From assembly GCA_026999335.1 (NCBI GenBank), contig JALTPW010000382.1:218-11570 (forward strand): 11,353 nucleotides of DNA, given 5' to 3'. The DNA is from Chromatiales bacterium. GTDB taxonomy: Bacteria > Pseudomonadota > Gammaproteobacteria > SZUA-152. Below the pieces are notes generated by a model. It did not search any database and was not told where the DNA came from. It saw only the letters and a program-made list of their open reading frames with translations. Numbering within the stretch: the stretch's first letter is position 1; each line of letters starts with the position of its first letter. Below are positions 1 through 11,353 of this stretch, piece after piece. The translations under genes and the position numbers were made by a program.

Positions 1-142
1 TGAGATGGTGATGCCGGGTGACAACGTCAACATGACGGTGACGCTGATTGCGCCGATTGCCATGGAAGAAGGCCTGCGCTTCGCGATTCGCGAAGGCGGT
101 CGCACCGTGGGTGCGGGCGTGGTCGCCAAGATCATCGAGTAA
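1..142 (+). CDS. tuf: Elongation factor Tu, C-terminal end (partial)
   Basis: This is the last 46 codons of EF-Tu, the GTPase that brings aminoacyl-tRNA to the ribosomal A site. The gene begins outside the window; the reading frame starts at base 2 and ends with TAA at 140-142. The fragment carries EMVMPGDN followed by the family's ending GLRFAIREGGRTVGAGVV, which belongs to the third (C-terminal) beta-barrel domain. Full-length EF-Tu is about 395 residues, so only about one eighth is visible. A strong hairpin follows 10 bases after the stop. Many gammaproteobacteria carry two tuf copies; this one sits in the position called tufB in Pseudomonas-type gene orders, but the sequence cannot say whether a second copy exists. 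Confidence 0.97.
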   Translation, partial: EMVMPGDNVNMTVTLIAPIAMEEGLRFAIREGGRTVGAGVVAKIIE

Positions 143-152
143 GGATCTCTGC

Positions 153-190
153 AACGAGAGCATCCCGGCGGGATGCTCTCGTTTGTTGTG
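153..190 (+). terminator. Probable tuf terminator hairpin
   Basis: Bases 153-166 are perfectly complementary to 170-183, giving a 14-bp GC-rich stem with a 3-base GGC loop. A modest T-rich tail (TTTGTTGT) follows. Its place just after the tuf stop codon suggests an intrinsic terminator separating tuf from tRNA-Trp and secE. The interrupted T-run means termination may be incomplete. A second, weaker hairpin (201-210 with 216-225, three G-U pairs) lies further downstream. No convincing -35/-10 pair was found between here and the tRNA. Confidence 0.8.
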
Positions 191-275
191 GATAGGTTTT
201 TGAGGGCGCTTCAGCAGTGCTCTTATCCATGCGGCATTGGGCCGTTTTGGTGTTTTTGGGTTCATTAAAGAGTTT

Positions 276-351
<76 letters not shown>

Positions 352-394
352 TCCATATTGGTTTGGGTGGCGCTACGCAGGCAGCTAGAGCACT

Positions 395-401
395 AGAGAA
401 G
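395..401 (+). promoter_or_regulatory. Ribosome binding site that fixes the secE TTG start
   Basis: AGAGAAG at 395-401 lies 6 bases before TTG at 408. It is the only purine-rich Shine-Dalgarno-like stretch between the tRNA end and the first transmembrane segment. The earlier in-frame TTG at 363 has no comparable site, and the first downstream ATG (435) would cut into transmembrane segment 1. Confidence 0.6.
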
Positions 402-407
402 CCGATC

Positions 408-743
408 TTGGATAAAGTTAAATTATTGTTAGCGATGGTGCCACTGGCTGCGGGTATTGGCGCCTATTATTATTTTGGCGACCAGCCTGCCTGGATACGA
501 GTGATTGGTTTACTCGTTGCGGGAGGGGTCTCCATTCTGATTGCATTGCAGACGGAGCTGGGTCGGGTGGCCTGGGCCTTCCGGCGCGAGGCCATTATCG
601 AGGTTCGCAAGGTCGTATGGCCGACGCGTAAAGAAACGACCCAGACCACGCTGGTGGTGCTGGTGGTGGTCATTATCATGGCTATTTTGTTGTGGTTGCT
701 CGACATGTTCCTGGCTTGGGCTGTCCGCTTTTTGACCGGTTAA
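408..743 (+). CDS. secE: Preprotein translocase subunit SecE
   Basis: SecE is the small clamp subunit of the SecYEG translocon in the inner membrane, where it stabilises SecY. With the TTG start at 408 the product is 111 residues, against 127 in E. coli. It has three predicted membrane segments, at about residues 6-23, 30-47 and 82-108. The conserved cytoplasmic amphipathic stretch before the last segment is plain: EVRKVVWPTRKETTQTT at residues 65-81. The TTG is chosen because an SD-like AGAGAAG lies 6 bases upstream and because, from memory, related short SecE proteins begin with a similar M-D/E-K-(V/L/I)-K stretch straight before segment 1. A longer form from TTG 363 (126 residues) cannot be excluded. 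An open frame reaching back into the tRNA is not coding. The stop at 741-743 overlaps the region supplying the nusG ribosome binding site. Confidence 0.93.
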   Translation: MDKVKLLLAMVPLAAGIGAYYYFGDQPAWIRVIGLLVAGGVSILIALQTELGRVAWAFRREAIIEVRKVVWPTRKETTQTTLVVLVVVIIMAILLWLLDMFLAWAVRFLTG

Positions 744-757
744 GGGGAAGACGATAC

Positions 758-1291
758 ATGGCAAAGCGGTGGTACGTAATTCATGCCTATTCAGGTTTTG
801 AGGCGCATGTAAAGCGCTCACTTGAGGAGCGTGTGAAGCGCATGGACATGGAAGACTCTTTTGGTGATATTTTGGTGCCCACCGAAGAAGTTGTTGAAAT
901 GCGCGAAGGACAGAAACGCAAGAGCGAACGCAAGTTCTTTCCCGGCTATGTGCTGGTACAGATGGAGCTGAACGACGAGACCTGGCACATGGTGAAGGAC
1001 GTACCCAAGGTGTTGGGCTTCATTGGTGGCACCGGTGACCGTCCGTCGCCGATCAGTGACAAAGAGGCCGATGCCATTCTGCAGCGTGTGCAAGATGGTG
1101 TGGAGAAGCCGCGTCCCAAGGTGCTGTTCGAGGCCGGTGAGCTGGTGCGCATCACTGATGGCCCTTTCAACGACTTCAATGGCGTCGTGGAAGAGGTGGA
1201 TTACGACAAGAGCCGGATGCGTGTCTCGGTGCTTATTTTTGGTCGTTCCACGCCGGTCGAACTGGAGTTCGGCCAAGTTGAAAAAGGCTGA
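758..1291 (+). CDS. nusG: Transcription termination/antitermination factor NusG
   Basis: NusG binds the clamp of elongating RNA polymerase, suppresses pausing, and links polymerase to Rho or to ribosomal protein S10. The product is 177 residues, close to E. coli's 181. The N-terminal NGN domain spans about residues 1-118, starting MAKRWYVIHAYSGFE and containing the polymerase-binding FFPGYVLV at 60-67. A linker follows, then the C-terminal KOW domain from about 127 to the end, with GPFNDFNGVVEEVDYDKSR and the closing FGRSTPVELEFGQVEK. The ATG at 758 is preceded by AAGGGGAAG (742-750), which overlaps the secE stop, so secE and nusG (14 bases apart) are probably translated from one mRNA. Frames extending upstream to 692 lie inside secE and are rejected. 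A small hairpin starts at the base after the stop codon. Confidence 0.98.
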   Translation: MAKRWYVIHAYSGFEAHVKRSLEERVKRMDMEDSFGDILVPTEEVVEMREGQKRKSERKFFPGYVLVQMELNDETWHMVKDVPKVLGFIGGTGDRPSPISDKEADAILQRVQDGVEKPRPKVLFEAGELVRITDGPFNDFNGVVEEVDYDKSRMRVSVLIFGRSTPVELEFGQVEKG

Positions 1292-1304
1292 CGGCCTTCG
1301 GCCG
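1292..1304 (+). other. Short GC hairpin after nusG
   Basis: CGGCC (1292-1296) pairs with GGCCG (1300-1304) around a 3-base loop, immediately after the nusG stop. There is no T-run behind it, so it is a weak candidate for termination. It could instead pause polymerase or protect the 3' end of a secE-nusG message. Confidence 0.4.
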
Positions 1305-1383
1305 AATGTTTAATGCTGAATGTTGAGTGTTGAATGCCAGCCATTAAACATTAAGCACTAAACATTAAGCATTAGTTGTTAAA
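1302..1383. repeat. Inverted array of 7-bp repeats forming a long hairpin
   Basis: The spacer between nusG and rplK is built from degenerate 7-base units in two opposed blocks. The left block has five units ending in TG (1302-1336), for example TTTAATG, CTGAATG, TTGAGTG and TTGAATG. After the 5-base loop CCAGC (1337-1341), the right block (1342-1383) has units of the complementary type: CATTAAA, CATTAAG, CACTAAA, CATTAAG and CATTAGT, then a decayed TGTTAAA. Folding 1305-1336 on 1342-1373 gives 24 Watson-Crick and 3 G-U pairs out of 32 positions. The tract is far more AT-rich than its surroundings. It is non-coding on both strands. It could act in mRNA processing or stability between nusG and rplK, or simply be a decaying repeat element. 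The function is unknown. Confidence 0.85.
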
Positions 1384-1426
1384 CACAGGGGAGCCGCAAG
1401 GCGCTGGTACCCGCTAGGAGTCAATC

Positions 1427-1861
1427 ATGGCAAAGAAGATCGAGGCCTACATCAAACTGCAGGTGCCTGCAGGTTCGGCCAATCCCAGTCCGCCTGTCGG
1501 TCCCGCGTTGGGTCAGCACGGCGTCAATATCATGGAATTCTGCAAGGCCTTCAATGCTCAGACCCAGAGTCTGGAGCAGGGTATGCCGATTCCGGTGGTG
1601 ATCACGGTCTACAACGACCGCAGCTTCACCTTTATTACCAAGACCCCGCCGGCCTCTGTGCTGTTGAAGAAGGCGGCCGGTATCCCCAAGGGCTCCGGCG
1701 TGCCGAACCGCGACAAGGTGGGCAAGGTGGATCGTGCCCAGCTCGAAGAGATCGCGACGCTGAAAATGCCAGATTTGACCGCCGCCGATATGGACGCCGC
1801 GGTACGTACCATCGCGGGCAGCGCGCGTAGCATGGGTATCGAGACGGAAGGGGTGAATTGA
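1427..1861 (+). CDS. rplK: 50S ribosomal protein L11
   Basis: L11 forms the base of the GTPase-associated centre with 23S rRNA helices 43-44. It is needed for factor-dependent GTP hydrolysis and for RelA activation. The product is 144 residues (E. coli 142). The N-terminal domain has the hallmark proline-rich segment NPSPPVGPALGQHGVNIMEF at residues 19-38; its prolines 20, 22, 23 and 26 line the thiopeptide antibiotic site. From about residue 75 the C-terminal rRNA-binding domain is recognisable by GIPKGSGVPNRDKVGKV and the ending RTIAGSARSMGIE. The ATG at 1427 has AGGAG at 1416-1420, 6 bases upstream. Only 2 bases separate its stop from the rplA ATG, so L11 and L1 are probably translationally coupled. 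A promoter of its own, as in E. coli, may lie in the upstream spacer, but I could not identify one. Confidence 0.98.
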   Translation: MAKKIEAYIKLQVPAGSANPSPPVGPALGQHGVNIMEFCKAFNAQTQSLEQGMPIPVVITVYNDRSFTFITKTPPASVLLKKAAGIPKGSGVPNRDKVGKVDRAQLEEIATLKMPDLTAADMDAAVRTIAGSARSMGIETEGVN

Positions 1862-1863
1862 TC

Positions 1864-2571
1864 ATGGCACTTTTATCGAAAAAACTATCCAAGCGTGCAA
1901 AGGTCACCCATGAAAAGCTGGAGCATGGCAAGTTTTATGCGGTTGACGAGGCGCTGGGCCTGCTCAAGGAACTGCCGCATGCGAAGTTCGACGAATCCGT
2001 CGATGTGAGTTTCAATCTTGGCATCGATCCGCGTAAGTCGGAGCAGGCCGTGCGCGGTTCCACCGTGCTGCCCAATGGCACCGGCAAGGATGTTCGCGTC
2101 GCCGTGTTCACCCAGGGCCCCAATGCCGATGCCGCCAAAGAGGCGGGAGCAGATATTGTTGGCATGGACGATCTGGCCGCCGAGGTCAAAAAGGGCAAGC
2201 TGGACTTCGATGTGGTGATCGCCTCTCCCGATGCCATGCGTGTGGTGGGTCAGCTGGGTCAGATTCTTGGCCCGCGTGGCCTGATGCCCAACCCCAAGGT
2301 GGGTACCGTGACCCCCGATGTGGCGACTGCGGTGAAGAACGCCAAGTCCGGTCAGGTGCGTTACCGTACCGACAAGGCAGGCATCATTCATGCCCCCATT
2401 GGCAAGGTGAGCTTCGAGGTTCCCGCCCTGCGTGAAAATCTCGAGGCCCTGCTGGCCGACCTGCTGAAGGCCAAGCCCAGTGCCGCCAAAGGCATTTACA
2501 TGAAAAAGGTCACCGTATCCAGCACCATGGGTCCGGGGATTGTCGTCGACAAGACTTCGCTGCCTATCTGA
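1864..2571 (+). CDS. rplA: 50S ribosomal protein L1
   Basis: L1 forms the mobile stalk at the ribosomal E site and helps release deacylated tRNA. In E. coli it also represses translation of the L11-L1 message. The product is 235 residues (E. coli 234). The start is MALLSKKLSKRAK, the signature GPRGLMPNPKVGT falls at residues 136-148, and the C-terminal rRNA-binding part of domain I contains VTVSSTMGPG near the end. The ATG at 1864 is preferred over the in-frame TTG at 1858 because the protein family starts there and GGAAGGGG lies at 1846-1853. The rplK stop is 2 bases upstream. I did not locate a defined L1-binding structure at the start of rplK; the upstream repeat hairpin ends 43 bases before that gene. 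Confidence 0.98.
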   Translation: MALLSKKLSKRAKVTHEKLEHGKFYAVDEALGLLKELPHAKFDESVDVSFNLGIDPRKSEQAVRGSTVLPNGTGKDVRVAVFTQGPNADAAKEAGADIVGMDDLAAEVKKGKLDFDVVIASPDAMRVVGQLGQILGPRGLMPNPKVGTVTPDVATAVKNAKSGQVRYRTDKAGIIHAPIGKVSFEVPALRENLEALLADLLKAKPSAAKGIYMKKVTVSSTMGPGIVVDKTSLPI

Positions 2572-2830
2572 AGATAGACAGCAACAAAGACTTTGGGGTG
2601 CCTGCTGCCGGTTTTCGGTGGTGGGTGGCCGTCAAAGACCGCAGGTGCAGTTGGCTGCTTGTTTGAACCGACTGCTTAATGACTGGGGATTCCGGTTGGC
2701 CTGCGCAGAGGGTGTTGCCCACGAATTTCCGTGGCCACCGTTGTGGTAACTGCCAACGCTTGTTTGTTTGAGTGCTGGTATTTGGACGAACATGCAAGTG
2801 TTCGAAATATAAACGACTGGAGGTTTTTCA
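2572..2830 (+). promoter_or_regulatory. Structured rplJ leader, probable L10-L7/L12 autoregulatory region
   Basis: This 259-base gap has no credible gene. In E. coli and many bacteria the long leader before rplJ binds the L10-(L7/L12) complex, which shuts off translation of rplJL. The position and length fit. Helices found by eye include 2598-2605 with 2641-2648 (8 bp, two G-U); 2695-2700 with 2752-2757 (6 bp), which encloses two adjacent hairpins, 2719-2723 with 2730-2734 and 2735-2738 with 2743-2746; and a hairpin 2787-2792 with 2799-2804 (CGAACA/TGTTCG, 6-base loop) shortly before the ribosome binding site TGGAGG at 2818-2823. The enclosed pair of hairpins looks like a multi-branch junction. 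I could not identify the kink-turn that L10 recognises, so the assignment rests mainly on context. Confidence 0.6.
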
Positions 2831-3358
2831 GTGGCTCTGAATCTTGATCAGAAGAAAACAGTGGTCGCCGAAGTTGCCGAGGTCGCAGCTGTCGCGCATT
2901 CCGCCATCGCCGCCGAGTATAACGGGCTGTCGGTGACGGATATGACCGAGCTTCGCGTCAAGGCGCGTGAGCAGAATGTCTATCTGCGTGTGGTGAAAAA
3001 CACCCTGGCCCGTCGCGCATTGGAAGGTACTGACTTCGAATGCATGAACGACGGCTTGGTGGGTCCGTTGGTATTGGCTTTTTCCCAGGAAGATCCTGGT
3101 GCTGCCGCGCGGGTCATTTCCGAGTTTTCCAAGGAAAATGACAAGCTGGTGGTGAAGCTGGTTTCCATCGGCGGCAAGTTGCTTGAGGCGGGTGATATCA
3201 AGCGTCTCGCCAACATGCCCACCAAGGACCAGGCGATCAGTCTGTTGATGTCGGTGATGAAGGCGCCGGTCGAGAAATTGGCCCGTACCCTCAACGAGGT
3301 TCCCGGCAAACTGGTTCGCACCGTGGCTGCGATTCGCGAGCAGAAAGAGGCCGCGTAA
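2831..3358 (+). CDS. rplJ: 50S ribosomal protein L10
   Basis: L10 anchors the L7/L12 dimers to the ribosome and represses its own mRNA when in excess. The product is 175 residues from a GTG start, with TGGAGG 7 bases upstream; E. coli L10 is 165 residues. The start MALNLDQKKTVVAEVAEVA is typical, and the globular rRNA-binding domain carries RVVKNTLARRALEGTDFE and GPLVLAFSQEDPGAAAR. From about residue 135 the C-terminal helix that binds L7/L12 holds two similar segments, EKLARTLNEVP (148-158) and GKLVRTVAAIR (159-169). Alignment by eye puts the roughly 10 extra residues relative to E. coli here. The GTG start may lower translation efficiency and complement leader control. The rplL gene lies 90 bases downstream. 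Confidence 0.98.
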   Translation: MALNLDQKKTVVAEVAEVAAVAHSAIAAEYNGLSVTDMTELRVKAREQNVYLRVVKNTLARRALEGTDFECMNDGLVGPLVLAFSQEDPGAAARVISEFSKENDKLVVKLVSIGGKLLEAGDIKRLANMPTKDQAISLLMSVMKAPVEKLARTLNEVPGKLVRTVAAIREQKEAA

Positions 3359-3395
3359 TCCCGGGCGTGAAACCCCGAGCGTTGAAAAAATGTTC

Positions 3396-3420
3396 TGTCG
3401 TACCGCGCTTGCGGTCGGCA
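3396..3420 (+). other. Bulged hairpin in the rplJ-rplL spacer
   Basis: TGTCG (3396-3400), a bulged T (3401) and ACCGC (3402-3406) pair with GCGGT (3411-3415) and CGGCA (3416-3420), giving a 10-bp stem with one bulge, one G-U pair and a GCTT loop. No T-run follows, so it is not an intrinsic terminator. It sits 28 bases before the rplL start and just upstream of the rplL ribosome binding site (TAGGAG, 3435-3440). It may help the extra translation of rplL relative to rplJ, or be an RNA processing site. The function is inferred from position only. Confidence 0.5.
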
Positions 3421-3448
3421 TGTAAAAAGTTAATTAGGAGTTATTCCA

Positions 3449-3829
3449 ATGGCTGTTAGCAAAGAAGATATCCTGGAAACCATCGCCAGCATGAGCGTGA
3501 TGGAAGTTGTTGACCTGATCGAGGCAATGGAAGAGAAGTTTGGTGTTTCCGCTGCCGCTGCCGCCGTGGCCGTTGCTGCCCCTGCTGATGGTGATGCCGG
3601 TGGTGCCGCTGCCGAGCAGAGCGAATTCGACGTGGTCATGACCAGCTTCGGTGACAACAAGGTTTCGGTCATCAAGGCCGTTCGTGGTATCACAGGCCTG
3701 GGCTTGAAAGAAGCCAAGGGCCTGGTTGAAAGCGCCCCGACGCCTATCAAGGAAGGCGTTTCCAAGGAAGAGGCTGAAGAAGTCAAGAAACAGCTTGAAG
3801 AGGCTGGCGCGACTGCCGAGCTTAAGTAA
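3449..3829 (+). CDS. rplL: 50S ribosomal protein L7/L12
   Basis: L7/L12 is the only multicopy ribosomal protein. Its dimers on L10 recruit EF-Tu, EF-G, IF2 and release factors and stimulate their GTPases. The product is 126 residues (E. coli 121). Residues 1-33 are the dimerisation and L10-binding helices (MAVSKEDILETIASMSVMEV). Residues 34-57 are the flexible alanine/glycine-rich hinge. Residues 58-126 are the factor-binding C-terminal domain, with KVSVIKAVRGITGLGLKEAK at 71-90. The ATG at 3449 has TAGGAG at 3435-3440. Because L7/L12 is needed in several copies per ribosome, strong independent translation is expected; the spacer before it contains a hairpin rather than close coupling to rplJ. 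The hinge is slightly longer than in E. coli. Confidence 0.98.
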   Translation: MAVSKEDILETIASMSVMEVVDLIEAMEEKFGVSAAAAAVAVAAPADGDAGGAAAEQSEFDVVMTSFGDNKVSVIKAVRGITGLGLKEAKGLVESAPTPIKEGVSKEEAEEVKKQLEEAGATAELK

Positions 3830-3848
3830 GCAGAGATTGATCAGCGTA

Positions 3849-3923
3849 GAGGCCCGGGCATTGCGCCCCGGGCAGACCTCGCGGTATTGGTGGGGCTGGT
3901 GACTGTTTCGTCACCGGCCTTTT
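3849..3923 (+). terminator. Tandem hairpins between rplL and rpoB, probable attenuator
   Basis: Two GC-rich hairpins follow the rplL stop. The first pairs 3852-3858 with 3867-3873 (GCCCGGG/CCCGGGC, 8-base loop) and can be extended by GAG/CTC at its base. The second pairs 3894-3903 with 3910-3919 (10 bp, one T-G pair, 6-base loop) and is followed by TTTT at 3920-3923, the form of an intrinsic terminator. In E. coli a partial terminator here lets only a fraction of polymerases continue from the ribosomal genes into rpoBC, and an RNase III site lies in the same spacer. The short T-run suits leaky termination. The first hairpin could be a processing site, but this is inference. Confidence 0.75.
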
Positions 3924-3995
3924 GCCGCTGCTGCGGGGGATTTGTTGTTGCCGGCATGGCGATTGACGAGAGTCGTGGACTATAGAGGAACTCAG

Positions 3996-8249
<4,254 letters not shown>

Positions 8250-8279
8250 TCCGCGTCGTCGACAACAGGTGGAGACATT

Positions 8280-11353
<3,074 letters not shown>

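Noticed and set aside
200..266. Possible -35/-10 boxes upstream of tRNA-Trp (TTGAGG or TTGGGC with weak partners)
   Set aside because: The best -10 candidates match the consensus at three of six positions or fewer, so no promoter can be supported by eye.
2540..2749. Small open frame spanning the rplA end and the rplJ leader
   Set aside because: It overlaps rplA in another frame and the structured leader, has no ribosome binding site, and its product is not recognisable.
2783..2813. Possible promoter TTGGAC ... TATAAA before rplJ
   Set aside because: The spacing is 19 bases, the -35 match is poor, and the predicted start would fall almost on the ribosome binding site, removing the leader.
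3942..3995. In-frame upstream extension of rpoB to a TTG codon
   Set aside because: The added 18 residues do not resemble RpoB, while ATG 3996 has a good ribosome binding site and the family N-terminus.

Overview
The window is a conserved bacterial transcription/translation locus read entirely on the + strand: the 3' end of tuf, tRNA-Trp, secE, nusG, rplK, rplA, rplJ, rplL, rpoB and the first three quarters of rpoC. The gene order, the tRNA-Trp(CCA) between tuf and secE, and the close resemblance of RpoB, RpoC, L10 and NusG to E. coli and Pseudomonas sequences (compared from memory) point to a gammaproteobacterium. The short SecE and the RpoB sequence lean towards a Chromatiales/Ectothiorhodospiraceae or Xanthomonadales-like lineage. 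That finer placement is a guess. I saw no mobile element, CRISPR array, phage gene or accessory gene.

Layout. 1-142 is the EF-Tu C-terminus, closed by a strong hairpin at 153-183. 276-351 is tRNA-Trp, followed by secE (408-743, TTG start) and nusG (758-1291). The nusG-rplK gap (1292-1426) holds a short hairpin and then an inverted array of 7-bp repeats that can fold into a 32-position stem. rplK (1427-1861) and rplA (1864-2571) are tightly coupled. A 259-nt structured leader (2572-2830) precedes rplJ (2831-3358, GTG start), as expected for autogenous control by L10-L7/L12. A 90-nt spacer with a bulged hairpin separates rplJ from rplL (3449-3829). The rplL-rpoB spacer (3830-3995) holds two GC-rich hairpins, the second with a T-run, matching the position of the partial terminator known from E. 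coli. rpoB (3996-8249) and rpoC (8280 to the window end) are 30 nt apart.

How the genes work together. SecE is a translocon subunit. NusG is the elongation/termination factor that binds RNA polymerase. L11, L1, L10 and L7/L12 form the two ribosomal stalks, where EF-Tu and other GTPase factors bind. RpoB and RpoC form the polymerase active centre. All visible catalytic and metal-binding residues of the polymerase are intact.

No previously undescribed system is visible. The parts that depart from the textbook are the heptad-repeat hairpin between nusG and rplK, an extra stretch of about 57 residues in RpoB relative to E. coli just upstream of the rifampicin region, and an internal repeat in the L10 C-terminal helix that suggests a third L7/L12 dimer site. 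No promoter could be assigned with confidence.
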